Shown here: positions 1 through 8,336 of the stretch, in pieces
Numbering within the stretch: the stretch's first letter is position 1
Layout: every line of letters starts with the position of its first letter
DNA from: Elusimicrobiota bacterium
GTDB lineage: Bacteria > Elusimicrobiota > UBA8919
Assembly: GCA_003452965.1 (NCBI GenBank)
Contig: DMMW01000032.1
Coordinates: forward strand, 7,508 to 33,337
Reading direction: 5' to 3'
Length of the DNA stretch: 25,830 nucleotides
Notes under the pieces: generated by a model
Told to the model about the DNA's origin: nothing
Databases searched by the model: none
Seen by the model: only the letters and a program-made list of their open reading frames with translations
Made by a program: the position numbers and the translations under genes

Positions 1-2441
1 TTTGCTAACACTACAGGTCCTTTTCCAATGACCGTACTGCCAACTTTTATTTGATACAAATACACTCCACCATCTACAACTTCATCATTATCATCCGTAC
101 CATCCCAGAATGTATTCGCTATACCAGCAAAAGTTACTGTCTTAATAATCTTTCCTAACATATTATATATTTTTAAAACAACCTCTTCAGCATTATCATT
201 AGTAAAAGTAAAATATACTTTATTAAACCTATCGTCAGTACTCATCGGTGTAAACGGGTTTGGACCAACGCTTAAAGCAGGCAAAAGTCCTGCGGCTGGT
301 TTAACTACTATTCCATACTCCGATAAATGCGATATTTTTGCAACTATAGTAGCTTTATCATCAGTTACAGTTACAGTACCACCGACTATCTGCCATTTAA
401 CCCCGTCAAAATGTGCTATTGCTAATTTTGTTGGTGCATCATCTAATGAAACAGCTGGATAAGTATTATCAACATAATATTTGCCATCTACTGCAGACCA
501 ACTTGCTCTGCACATCATAGTTATAGTAATCAAGCCGCCGATTTTTTTTACTATTTCACCGGTATCGGCATCTTCGGCTTTTATCTCGTATGATTTTATC
601 GCCTGAATTGGTTCACCTTGTAAACAGGTTGATGGTGAAGTTTTGTTAGTCAATGTATATTTTACATTTTGTGTTACTGTCTCTGCAGGTATAGATAACT
701 TTAACCAATAAGCATCAACGGTACCCGCCTGACCTGCCGCTATTGTGGTTGCTGTCTGTGTTGACGGCGGTAAAACATATGTGATACTTACATCTTCAAA
801 TGTCGGCGTTACCGTACCATATGTATCACTTAATAAATATGCTTTGCATCTTAAATATCTATGTCCATCATGATTAAACCAGATTGTAGCATCAGTTGTA
901 GGATTGGAATAATATGTGGTTGTAGAACCGTCAGGACCGTGATATATCCACGTTCTATTATTATTATTACTTGCCAATTGGAACTTTAAAGATGTACCTG
1001 CTGCCGTTTGTGATGCAGGCGACCATGTAATGGTTTCCCATTCCGCGCCGGGTACATATCCGGTATCCAATGTCTGCGAAGTAAAAGTACCTATTAACTC
1101 ATATGCAGAACTTGTTACCCAAGGACCGACTTCAGGTCCCACATCACTCAAATATGGTGTAACAGGCATGTATTTTCTTCTTTCATAATGCGCCATTATT
1201 TCTTCAAAAGATAATGCAACATTATATGCAGCAACTTCATCCATCATGGCAAAGGTACCTATTCTAAACGTAGCTGAAGCGGTACCACTGCTTGCTTTGA
1301 CAGCAGCTGTGGAAGCGGCTTCCTGTCCATTTAAATAAATTTTTATATTATTACCTGCTCCGTCTTTATCAAATGTTAATACTAAATGATACCATTCATT
1401 TGTATTAGCAACAACTGTAGGCAAATAAACTGTTATAAGGTTTGTATCTCCGGCATTCAGTTCATATTTATATTTTCCGGTTATCGCTATACCGGTAGCA
1501 GCAGGTGTTAAGTATAACACGTAATTTGACCTGCCTATTAATTCAGGATAACCACTGAGGTTTGTAGTATTAAAATATACCCACGTCATTAAAGTATACG
1601 CATTAGTAAAAGCTAAACTGGAATTTGTACCGCAATTAACTGATCCTGCAGCGGTAAAATCTAAAGCACTGCCTGTTTGAAACTTTACCGTTTCAGTGCT
1701 TAGGGTACTAAATTTGCCTCCGTCTCCAGAAGACAACCATGAAAAAGCACCGCTAAGGGTACCGTTATTCCCGGTTCCTGAAGCATCAGAAGTAATAGCA
1801 CCGGCGACTCCGGTTCCTTCGTCAAAATGCCATAAACCTTTCAATCGTGCATCAGGGTTACCAAACGCGGTTAATGACGATATCTTAGTCATTGTATTAG
1901 TAAAGGAAGAAGTTGTACCGGTACTTGAGTTCCCATAATACATAAATATTCCCTTATCTGCATTTTCAGGTATAGAAGGTATCCTTACCCAAAAACCTTG
2001 CAGTGTACCAACAGGTGCATAGGTAGTATAATATACCCAATAAGGCAATAAAGTCGTACCATTACTATCTGCAAACCTAATATCGCCATAATCACTTTTA
2101 ACTTTGCCAGCATTAACCAAATCAGCAATATTAAGATATCCCTCGCCCGCACCTACCGGCAGAAAAACCTGGACATCTACGAGAGTAGCTGTAGAATGTG
2201 CTACTCCTAATTTTTTTCTATATAACCAGCTACTGTCATACCAAGAACCCTCTGAGGGAGTAGCTAACTTCACACTAGCAGTATCACCACTACCTTCAAC
2301 AATCACTTTTTTTAGTGTACCGGCATTAAAATTGGTATCGCTGGTTAGCGACCAAGTATCACTAAATAAAAGATTAGAACTAAGGATTGTTAACAACAGT
2401 CCTGATAAAAAGGTGAGAAAAAATGTTTTAAAAAATTTCAT
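1..2441 (-). CDS. Secreted LamG/DUF2341 surface protein with FlgD-like C-terminal Ig domain (3' end outside window)
   Basis: I read an open frame of 813 codons on the minus strand with no stop; it leaves the window at base 1. Residues 1-27 look like a signal peptide (basic MKFFK, hydrophobic core, SSNLLFS). About 69-190 resemble DUF2341 (WLYRKKLGV, then a VRIPSIPENADKGIFMYYGN stretch). About 198-420 look like a LamG/concanavalin-type jelly roll (LKGLWHFDEG, EWYHLVLTFD, IKIYLNGQ). About 446-556 form a beta-sandwich unit ending in a TPTFEDVSITY strand. From 723 the tail (VGPNPFTP, KIYNMLGK, WDGTDDND, GGVYLYQIKVG) is a FlgD-like or sorting-type Ig domain, so the stop is probably only a few codons beyond the edge. 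Inferred to be exported and surface-bound or secreted, perhaps glycan-binding. No strong Shine-Dalgarno precedes the ATG. Exact ligand unknown. Confidence 0.88.
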   Translation of the reverse strand, partial: MKFFKTFFLTFLSGLLLTILSSNLLFSDTWSLTSDTNFNAGTLKKVIVEGSGDTASVKLATPSEGSWYDSSWLYRKKLGVAHSTATLVDVQVFLPVGAGEGYLNIADLVNAGKVKSDYGDIRFADSNGTTLLPYWVYYTTYAPVGTLQGFWVRIPSIPENADKGIFMYYGNSSTGTTSSFTNTMTKISSLTAFGNPDARLKGLWHFDEGTGVAGAITSDASGTGNNGTLSGAFSWLSSGDGGKFSTLSTETVKFQTGSALDFTAAGSVNCGTNSSLAFTNAYTLMTWVYFNTTNLSGYPELIGRSNYVLYLTPAATGIAITGKYKYELNAGDTNLITVYLPTVVANTNEWYHLVLTFDKDGAGNNIKIYLNGQEAASTAAVKASSGTASATFRIGTFAMMDEVAAYNVALSFEEIMAHYERRKYMPVTPYLSDVGPEVGPWVTSSAYELIGTFTSQTLDTGYVPGAEWETITWSPASQTAAGTSLKFQLASNNNNRTWIYHGPDGSTTTYYSNPTTDATIWFNHDGHRYLRCKAYLLSDTYGTVTPTFEDVSITYVLPPSTQTATTIAAGQAGTVDAYWLKLSIPAETVTQNVKYTLTNKTSPSTCLQGEPIQAIKSYEIKAEDADTGEIVKKIGGLITITMMCRASWSAVDGKYYVDNTYPAVSLDDAPTKLAIAHFDGVKWQIVGGTVTVTDDKATIVAKISHLSEYGIVVKPAAGLLPALSVGPNPFTPMSTDDRFNKVYFTFTNDNAEEVVLKIYNMLGKIIKTVTFAGIANTFWDGTDDNDEVVDGGVYLYQIKVGSTVIGKGPVVLA

Positions 2442-2709
2442 AATTCAATTTATACCTTATTACGTTTGAAATAGATACTTAATATCATTGTATCAACTTT
2501 ATTGCCATACAAATTATTTATTAAATCTATTTATTTTTAAGTATCTTCTCTTTTCACTTCACACTTTTCTATTTTTGTGAAATATTTGTTACTACCGAAT
2601 CACTTACTATTGCTTTAGTGCGATTCCACTATCCCCCGCCACTACTTCTTTGGCGGACAAACACTATTATTTATATAGACGACTTAACATTTGATTTTGT
2701 TCGAAATTT
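2442..2709. other. Long intergenic space, part 1: leader region
   Basis: No gene seen. The space between the LamG gene and the TIM-barrel gene covers 2442-2897. This left part is AT-rich and carries a degenerate repeat unit around 2618-2665 (CTATCCCCCGCC, then GGCGGA) of the same GC-rich kind as the tract at 2786-2897. If the promoter at 2710-2737 is real, this whole part is the untranslated leader of the LamG gene. Confidence 0.5.
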
Positions 2710-2737
2710 ATTATAATAATTTTTTTTTATAAATCAA
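2710..2737 (-). promoter_or_regulatory. Candidate sigma70-type promoter for the LamG protein gene
   Basis: On the minus strand TTGATT (2732-2737) and TATAAT (2710-2715) are separated by 16 bases, inside a very A/T-rich tract (2690-2760). This would give a leader of about 260 bases before the ATG at 2441. The match is good at -10 and moderate at -35. In such an AT-rich stretch a chance match is possible. Confidence 0.4.
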
Positions 2738-2785
2738 GAAAAAAATAAAAAAAATAAAATTTTGTTTTGATACCAACTATTCAAT

Positions 2786-2897
2786 CCCGCTATCCCCCGC
2801 CACTTCCGCCTTCGATAAACGTGTCATCAATAATCATGGCTATTCGCCATATTGCTGACACATCTTCGGCGGACAGGGAACCTTCGGCGGGCAGGCA
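2786..2897. repeat. GC-rich repeat tract with a 41-base hairpin
   Basis: This tract lies just after the stop of the TIM-barrel gene in the direction of transcription. It contains CTTCGGCGGACAGG and CTTCGGCGGGCAGG as a tandem pair (about 2864-2894) and CCCGCTATC words shared with other spacers. At 2821-2861 is a nested hairpin: GTGTCA (2821-2826) pairs with TGACAC (2856-2861), and ATGGC (2836-2840) with GCCAT (2846-2850). No U-tract follows, so it is not a classical terminator. Confidence 0.6.
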
Positions 2898-3827
2898 CTA
2901 TCCCGCTATTGCCGCCCATGCCAATTTCATAACACGCTTGGCATTCGCCATAACAAGTTCGCTGCTTTCGCCAGCAAGCGGTTTCACTTCAAAACTGATT
3001 ATTGGTAATTGGCTTTCGTCCTTTACTTCTTTTAGAAAACCAATATCAAATAATACCTCAAAAAACTCCTTTAATTCTTTTACGTCATTTTCTCCACCGG
3101 ATATTCCGAACCTCGGGTGCTGATCTCCATATGCAGAATGGCTTTTATCTTTCATCGCACAGTTACCTATATGTAGATGAGTAAGATATTTAGCACAATT
3201 TTTCAAAGCTGTTTTAGTAGCTTCATATTGTATCGGAAAATGAGACAAATCTAATATTAAGCCGAAATTGTCGTAATCCTTTCTTATTTCTTTTGCAATT
3301 TCTGCCGCTAAGTCCGATTTCCCTACCAGGCATTTTTTGTCAATATCAAAATCAAACGATTCCAACTCAAAATTTAAGTTATATTTTTTTGCATACCCAC
3401 ATAATTCTCTTAGCGACTTTTTTAATTGTTCTACCGCTTCCTTTTCCTTATCTGCCCCGGGATGTTGACCTGATAATATTGCAACTCCTTTTGCACCTAA
3501 ATAAGATGCTTCATCAATACATTTCTTTACTTCATTTACTGCATTGACGCGTTCGGCATCATTCAGCGAGTTTATATTTAGTTTATTAACCAATAATACC
3601 GGCTGTGCACCGTATGCCGTAGCTATATGGCTTACTTCCAGCATTTTTTTTGCCTGTTCTCGGACATTATCATCTTTCATCCGTGTTACTTCAACAGCCA
3701 TAAAAAACTCATCACTTAAAATTTTGCCGAGCGTTTCAATTATTGGACCTTCACCCTTCATAACTTCGGGATAAATCATAAAATGAATTATCCCCAACTT
3801 CATATACTTTTCCCAACTAGAATTCAT
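2898..3827 (-). CDS. TIM-barrel sugar (phosphate) isomerase/epimerase, xylose isomerase-like
   Basis: A 309-residue protein of the xylose isomerase-like TIM-barrel superfamily. The four metal-ligand positions of the epimerase branch fit the strands: E156 in FELESFD, D193 in LILDLSHFP, H219 in HLHIGN and E280 in SFEVKP, so a divalent-metal sugar or sugar-phosphate isomerase or epimerase is likely. The substrate cannot be read. Start: a GTG six bases upstream (3833) is open, but AAGGGG directly abuts it and lies five bases before the ATG at 3827, so I use the ATG. The last codons (ATA GCG GGA TAG) coincide with the GCGGGATAG repeat word, so the repeat supplies the stop. The gene follows gnd in the same direction with about 96 bases of repeat between them. 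Confidence 0.82.
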   Translation of the reverse strand: MNSSWEKYMKLGIIHFMIYPEVMKGEGPIIETLGKILSDEFFMAVEVTRMKDDNVREQAKKMLEVSHIATAYGAQPVLLVNKLNINSLNDAERVNAVNEVKKCIDEASYLGAKGVAILSGQHPGADKEKEAVEQLKKSLRELCGYAKKYNLNFELESFDFDIDKKCLVGKSDLAAEIAKEIRKDYDNFGLILDLSHFPIQYEATKTALKNCAKYLTHLHIGNCAMKDKSHSAYGDQHPRFGISGGENDVKELKEFFEVLFDIGFLKEVKDESQLPIISFEVKPLAGESSELVMANAKRVMKLAWAAIAG

Positions 3828-3839
3828 AAACACCCCTTG

Positions 3840-3917
3840 TGATATTGCGCGATAGCCGGATAGCGGGATAGATTAGGTTACAAAAAATTCTATCGCACTA
3901 CCGCACTACCCGCACTA
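3840..3917. repeat. GCGATAGCGGGATAG-type palindromic repeat
   Basis: The spacer between gnd and the TIM-barrel gene holds GCGCGATAGCCGGATAGCGG followed, after about 20 bases, by the partly complementary CTATCGCACTACCGCACTAC. The same words recur at 22754-22833, 24297-24331 and the ends of other spacers. It can fold as a long imperfect hairpin. Confidence 0.6.
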
Positions 3918-3923
3918 TTTAAA

Positions 3924-5375
3924 CTATACTTTATACACTGACGCAGCTGTATCTCCACCTTCGCCTGTCCAATTTGTATGGAAAAACTCGCCTCTCGGTT
4001 TATCAACTCTTTCGTAAGTATGCGCACCGAAATAATCGCGTTGTGCCTGAAGCAAGTTCGCCGGTAGACGCTTATTGCGATATCCGTCAAAAAAGTTCAA
4101 TGCGGTACACAGTGCAGGTACCGGTACACCTAAATTAATAGCTTCTGTTAAAACCCTTCTCCATGACGGTTGTGCTTTTAATACGGCATCTTTAAAGAAC
4201 GGATCTAACAATAAATTCTTAAGGTTCGGATTTTTATCAAATGCCTCTTTTATCTTGCCTAAGAAAACCGAGCGGATAATGCAACCACCGCGCCACATTA
4301 ATGCGATACCGCCATAATTCAAGTTCCATTTATATTCAGATGCAGCCGCATGCATAAGCTGATAACCTTGTGCGTAACTGATAATCTTTGAAGCATATAA
4401 TGCCTGTTTCAAATCATCAAGAAATTTCTTTTTATCACCTTTAAATTTTTCTTTAGGACCTGATAAGACTTTAGAAGCCTCTACTCTTTCGTCTTTTAAT
4501 GCCGACAAGCACCTTGCAAAAACAGCCTCGCCTATTAGTGTCAATGGCTGGCCCAAATTCAATGCTTCCATTGACGTCCATTTGCCTGTACCTTTTTGAC
4601 CGGCGGTATCAAGAATTAAATCAATTACTTCATTGCCGTCTTTATCTTTATAGCCAAGAATATCTCTGGTTATCTCAATAAGATATGAATCAAGTTCGCC
4701 TTTATTCCAATCAGTAAAAATCTGATGCATTTCTTGATTGGTCATACCCAGTCCTTCTTTCATAATCTGGTAAACTTCACAAATCATCTGCATATCGCCG
4801 TATTCAATACCGTTATGTACCATCTTGACAAAATGACCTGCACCATTTTCACCTACCCATTCGCAACATGGCTCACCTTTTTCGGTCTTCGCACAAATTT
4901 TCTGGAAAATTGGCTTAACATGCGGCCATGCATCAGGTGACCCTCCGGGCATAATACTTGGACCTTTTAAAGCGCCCTCTTCGCCACCGGATACGCCTGT
5001 ACCTATATATAATAGCCCTTTTTCCTCACAATATTTTGTCCTACGGATAGTATCCGGGAAATGGGAATTTCCACCATCAATAATAATATCGCCTTTTTCC
5101 ATTAATGGTATTAATTGGTTAATAAAATCATCTACTGCGGCACCGGCTTTAACCATAAGCATAACTTTGCGCGGTCTTTTAAGTGACTCCAGTAATTCTT
5201 TAATAGAATGCGTACCTATTATATTTTTACCTTTTGCCCTGCCTTGAACAAATTTGTCCACTTTTTCAACTGTGCGGTTGTAAACAGCAGCCGTAAAACC
5301 TTTACTCTCAATGTTAAGCACTAAATTTTCACCCATTACTGCTAAACCAATTAAACCAATATCTGCCTTATCCAT
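3924..5375 (-). CDS. gnd: 6-phosphogluconate dehydrogenase, decarboxylating
   Basis: Oxidises 6-phosphogluconate to ribulose 5-phosphate, CO2 and NAD(P)H in the oxidative pentose phosphate pathway (cytosolic dimer). The 483-residue length fits the long bacterial/eukaryotic form. Visible motifs: the Rossmann loop GLIGLAVMGENL from residue 7, NR at 33-34, GVSGGEEGA at 127-135, the catalytic region GHFVKMVHNGIEYGDMQ with K184 and E191, a GTGKWTS box, GGCIIRSVFL, and the typical C-terminus FHTNWTGEGGDTAASVYKV. The frame is open 14 codons further upstream, but AAGGGGG sits eight bases before the ATG at 5375, giving the usual N-terminus. The cofactor cannot be settled by eye. No glucose-6-phosphate dehydrogenase gene is in the window. 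Confidence 0.97.
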   Translation of the reverse strand: MDKADIGLIGLAVMGENLVLNIESKGFTAAVYNRTVEKVDKFVQGRAKGKNIIGTHSIKELLESLKRPRKVMLMVKAGAAVDDFINQLIPLMEKGDIIIDGGNSHFPDTIRRTKYCEEKGLLYIGTGVSGGEEGALKGPSIMPGGSPDAWPHVKPIFQKICAKTEKGEPCCEWVGENGAGHFVKMVHNGIEYGDMQMICEVYQIMKEGLGMTNQEMHQIFTDWNKGELDSYLIEITRDILGYKDKDGNEVIDLILDTAGQKGTGKWTSMEALNLGQPLTLIGEAVFARCLSALKDERVEASKVLSGPKEKFKGDKKKFLDDLKQALYASKIISYAQGYQLMHAAASEYKWNLNYGGIALMWRGGCIIRSVFLGKIKEAFDKNPNLKNLLLDPFFKDAVLKAQPSWRRVLTEAINLGVPVPALCTALNFFDGYRNKRLPANLLQAQRDYFGAHTYERVDKPRGEFFHTNWTGEGGDTAASVYKV

Positions 5376-5437
5376 TATTACAACCCCCTTTACAAAAGTC
5401 AGAATTAAAAGATTCAAAAATTACAGATTTGAAGATT

Positions 5438-5589
5438 GTCACTCCTGCGAAAGCAGGAATCCAAATTTTGACTGTCACTCCTGCGAAAGCAAGAATCCAA
5501 ATTTTGACCGTCATTCCTGCGAAAGCAGGAATCTATTATATGCTATAATACACCCTCACCTGTGGATTCCCATTTTCATGGGAATGACG
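5438..5589. repeat. GTCATTCC/GGAATGAC repeat with 36-bp tandem copies
   Basis: Three copies of a unit reading GTCACTCCTGCGAAAGCAGG start at 5438, 5474 and 5510, an exact 36-base period; the first two share their whole length except for one base, and the third diverges after its first 24 bases. Each holds a CCTGC-GAAA-GCAGG hairpin. The unit is closed by GGATTCCC (from 5564) and GGGAATGACG (to 5588). The right end overlaps the last codons of the LarA-family gene. Confidence 0.85.
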
Positions 5590-6838
5590 GACTCTTTAAT
5601 CTATACAGTATCTCACCGGCTTTGGCTACGTACAAAATTCCTTTGTCTTCTTTATTTTTATAATCATCTATGTTTATCTTATCCGGGTCCATATATCCCA
5701 AGTTAATTTTGCGACATCGTTCTTCAGGAATTTTTGTTGCTAAAACCACATTAACTCTTGGCTTTTCTATATTATTTTCATAAGTGCCGATCCCTCTTAC
5801 ATGAGTAGAATGAGCCACAACACCCCACGGATAATTTTTGAACTTATCCCATTGCTTAACAAAATAATCCCGTGTATGATAACCTATCATATCAATAATT
5901 TTACCATGACTGTAACTTATCTCATCTATATGCGGTGCATAAATAATTAATGTTCCGCCATCCGCTACCACAGGTTCCAATTTATACATACATTTACCGG
6001 CTGTCCATATATCATCGTACATCTTCGGGGCACATGAAAGAACGGTATGGAATGGTTTGTCTTTATATGTAATATGTACTTTATCTGATAAATCCGCGGC
6101 TTTTGACCATGCTTCTTCAGGTGAACTATAATATAAACCGGCAAGTTCTTCACCTTTAACAACAAGACAAAATGCGCTGCGTTTAACCGACAAATGTGAA
6201 ACTGCACAATCAATTACTTTTCGTACTGAAGTATATTTATGACCGTTTATTAAAGGATTGGTAATTACAGCTCCTAACCAATGGAAGAAATCAATAATTT
6301 CCTGTCCTGCTATACCCGGAAAAATATATTTGTTACCTCCTGAAAAACCGACTACTTCGTGAGGGAAAACAGGTCCTATAATAAGCAGGTGGTCATAATC
6401 CAGCACCTTTTTATTCACAACTATTTTTACCGGCATGCTAAATGTATCATCTGTAATTTTTGCAATTTCTTCTTTTGATATTGTCCCTAATGTGGTAAGC
6501 GCATCGGGGTCTTTCCAATGATGGTTGAAAAAACGAACTTTTGAATACTTCTGTTTATGTTCCTCGGCAGTTATCTCCACTCTATGATAAATCTGTTCGT
6601 CAGTCATAGGCGGATGTGTACCTAAAGCTATCAAGAAATCAAGCGATGCTGATTTATGGGCAAGCAAATTATATAGTATCTTAAATATTTTTCCGATAGG
6701 TGCGGTCCGGGAATGGTCAGGAATAATAACCAATACTTTCTTGCCGGAAAGATTAGCGGACTCTATAGATTCAGACATCAAGCCGAATATCTCGTCATCT
6801 GTTAAAAATCTATTTTCGTATCCTTTACCTATAATCAT
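5576..6838 (-). CDS. LarA-family protein (nickel-pincer lactate racemase-like, DUF2088)
   Basis: A 420-residue protein of the LarA family, which racemises or epimerises 2-hydroxy acids with a nickel-pincer nucleotide cofactor. Seen: DHSRTAP at 41-47 (the DxTR-like loop), GTHPPM at 73-78, and FPHEVVGFSGGNKYIFPGI with H160 and K170, followed by H186. The spacing H160-K170-H186 equals that of LarA H174, K184 (cofactor tether) and H200 (nickel ligand), from memory of the family. The substrate may be lactate or a sugar acid; many LarA homologues are not lactate racemases. No cofactor-making larB, larC or larE gene is nearby. The C-terminal SPSFP and the stop are encoded by the GTCATTCC repeat, suggesting the original end was replaced. 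Only a weak ribosome site precedes the ATG. Confidence 0.85.
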   Translation of the reverse strand: MIIGKGYENRFLTDDEIFGLMSESIESANLSGKKVLVIIPDHSRTAPIGKIFKILYNLLAHKSASLDFLIALGTHPPMTDEQIYHRVEITAEEHKQKYSKVRFFNHHWKDPDALTTLGTISKEEIAKITDDTFSMPVKIVVNKKVLDYDHLLIIGPVFPHEVVGFSGGNKYIFPGIAGQEIIDFFHWLGAVITNPLINGHKYTSVRKVIDCAVSHLSVKRSAFCLVVKGEELAGLYYSSPEEAWSKAADLSDKVHITYKDKPFHTVLSCAPKMYDDIWTAGKCMYKLEPVVADGGTLIIYAPHIDEISYSHGKIIDMIGYHTRDYFVKQWDKFKNYPWGVVAHSTHVRGIGTYENNIEKPRVNVVLATKIPEERCRKINLGYMDPDKINIDDYKNKEDKGILYVAKAGEILYRLKSPSFP

Positions 6839-7162
6839 ATTATTACCACTTAAAATATATTTTTGAATGATACGGAATCCAGATTTTTACTATCATTCCT
6901 GCAAACAGACTGTGTCATAATTCCAAAATTGTAGCTGCAGAGCGATAGCTCTGCTAAAACATGGCAAAGATTACGCTTTGCTGCTACAAAATGGAAAACG
7001 AAATACATTTATTAACAATTGCGACACAGTCTGAAAAGCAGGAATCCAGATTTTTACGACAATATAATTCTATGGATTCCCAATAGGGTCATTTGGGAAT
7101 GACGATCTTTTTGCGATTGTGATACAGTCTATAAATCAGCAATCCTTCATCCGAATCCGCTT
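6839..7162. other. Repeat-filled intergenic space between pdxB and the LarA-family gene
   Basis: No gene seen. The space holds an interrupted GTCATTCC-type repeat (halves at 6894-6905 and 7034-7049), the inserted element at 6906-7033, a second repeat half (GGATTCCC 7074-7081 to GGGAATGAC ending 7103) and a lone element end, GATTGTGATACAGTCT, at 7115-7130. The 15-base word TATTACCACTTAAAA at 6841-6855 recurs at 8457-8471. Confidence 0.7.
6906..7033. mobile_element. MITE-like 128-bp element with perfect 11-bp inverted ends, nested in another repeat
   Basis: The ends are CAGACTGTGTC (6906-6916) and its exact complement GACACAGTCTG (7023-7033). Inside, TGTAGCTGC (6930-6938) nearly pairs with GCTGCTACA (6980-6988) and encloses two hairpins: GCAGAGC-GATA-GCTCTGC (6937-6954) and GCAAAG-ATTACG-CTTTGC (6964-6981). 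It splits a GTCATTCCTGC/GCAGGAATCC palindrome exactly in its loop, with A-runs on both sides that could be a 3-base target duplication. It has no coding capacity, so it would be non-autonomous. A 42-base internal part recurs inverted at 18402-18443. Confidence 0.75.
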
Positions 7163-8326
7163 CTAATTTATTATCTTAAATCCTAATGATAATAAAATTT
7201 TTGATAATTCTCTATCTTCCCGTGGCAATTTCACATCTGCATTCTTAAATTCTCTGCGAACCGCATATTTTCTTCTTAAATTATCAAAATAAGGACCCTG
7301 CGCGTCCGCGGGTAATTCAACAATTTTTCGCAAGTCCTGGTCATCTTTCCGTATATTATACATCTGACTGACAATTTTGTCAACTGCATCATCTATTTTT
7401 TCATTATTACAATTCTCATTATCAAAAACTATTGGCGGCCGCGACTTATCAGAAAGAATATTATCTACTTTCCATTGGATAGGAACTCCCAAAAACTTGC
7501 ACAATGCTTCATAAATCATAAACATACCATTGACTTTCCCATCAAAAGAATAACCGGCAATATGCGGTGTACCCAGGGCCACAAGATTGACAAGTTCCGT
7601 ATCAATAGACGGTTCCTTTTCCCAGACATCGAGCACCGCATCGGACAATCTTTTATTTTTAAGAACATTTTTTAGAGCGTTATTATCCACTACAGCCCCA
7701 CGCGAACTATTAATGAGCATACTATCCGATTTCATCTTCGCCAAAAAACCCTCATTAACCATATGATACGTAGCATCCTGCCCTTCCATATTAAGAGGCA
7801 CATGCAGAGTAAGTATATCTGCTGTCATAAGTTCTTTCAAAGGCAAATATTTCCATTCACCGGTAATCCGTGCCAAAGGGGGGTCATTTAAAAGAACGTT
7901 CATACCCATTGCCTCAGCTTTTATTGCCACCCGGCTGCCCACTTGTCCTACCCCGATTATCCCTAACGTTTTATCTTTAAGTTTAAAATTGTTTTTCTTG
8001 GCCAAAAAAAGAAGAGCAGCGGTAATATATTCCGCTACCGAATTGGCATTTGAACCGGGTGCACTTACAAACTTTATATTTTTACTCTTTAGGTAAGGAA
8101 TGTCTACGTGGTCGGTTCCTATAGTTGCGGTACCTACAAACCTGACCGGACTGCCTTCAAGGAGTTCCGGACATACCTTTGTAATTGAACGGACAATCAA
8201 AACATCAACATTGTTTTGTTTAATAATTTCCGACGTTATTAAACGCCCGGACATAATTATTGTCTGCCCTAACGTGCCAAACGACTCCTTGACATAAGGA
8301 ATATTTTCATCAGCTAAAATTATCAT
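7163..8326 (-). CDS. pdxB: Erythronate-4-phosphate dehydrogenase
   Basis: NAD-dependent oxidation of 4-phosphoerythronate to 2-oxo-3-hydroxy-4-phosphobutanoate, the second step of DXP-dependent pyridoxal phosphate synthesis. The 387-residue protein follows PdxB rather than SerA in its N-terminus (ILADENIPY, LIVRSITKV), in FVGTATIGTDHVD at 63-75, and in having a PdxB-like C-terminal extension instead of an ACT domain. The NAD loop is GVGQVG at 125-130. Catalytic residues of the D-2-hydroxyacid dehydrogenase family are in place: R209 in SSRGAVVDN, D233/E238 in VLDVWEKEP, H255 in TPHIAGYS. The neighbours are not other vitamin B6 genes. A divergent member of the family acting on another hydroxy acid cannot be excluded. 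Confidence 0.88.
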   Translation of the reverse strand: MIILADENIPYVKESFGTLGQTIIMSGRLITSEIIKQNNVDVLIVRSITKVCPELLEGSPVRFVGTATIGTDHVDIPYLKSKNIKFVSAPGSNANSVAEYITAALLFLAKKNNFKLKDKTLGIIGVGQVGSRVAIKAEAMGMNVLLNDPPLARITGEWKYLPLKELMTADILTLHVPLNMEGQDATYHMVNEGFLAKMKSDSMLINSSRGAVVDNNALKNVLKNKRLSDAVLDVWEKEPSIDTELVNLVALGTPHIAGYSFDGKVNGMFMIYEALCKFLGVPIQWKVDNILSDKSRPPIVFDNENCNNEKIDDAVDKIVSQMYNIRKDDQDLRKIVELPADAQGPYFDNLRRKYAVRREFKNADVKLPREDRELSKILLSLGFKIIN

Positions 8327-8336
8327 ATTAGACTCG

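Noticed and set aside
5438..5545. CRISPR array
   Set aside because: The 36-base copies abut without unique spacers, there are only three, and no cas gene is near.
5311..5706. Open plus-strand frame with repeated CHSCESRNPNFD peptides
   Set aside because: It is a translation of the 36-base tandem repeat and of the gnd and larA-type gene edges; no ribosome site and not protein-like.
7163..8326. 3-phosphoglycerate dehydrogenase (serA)
   Set aside because: The N-terminal sequence, the TATIGTDHVD segment and the C-terminal extension fit PdxB better, and there is no ACT domain.
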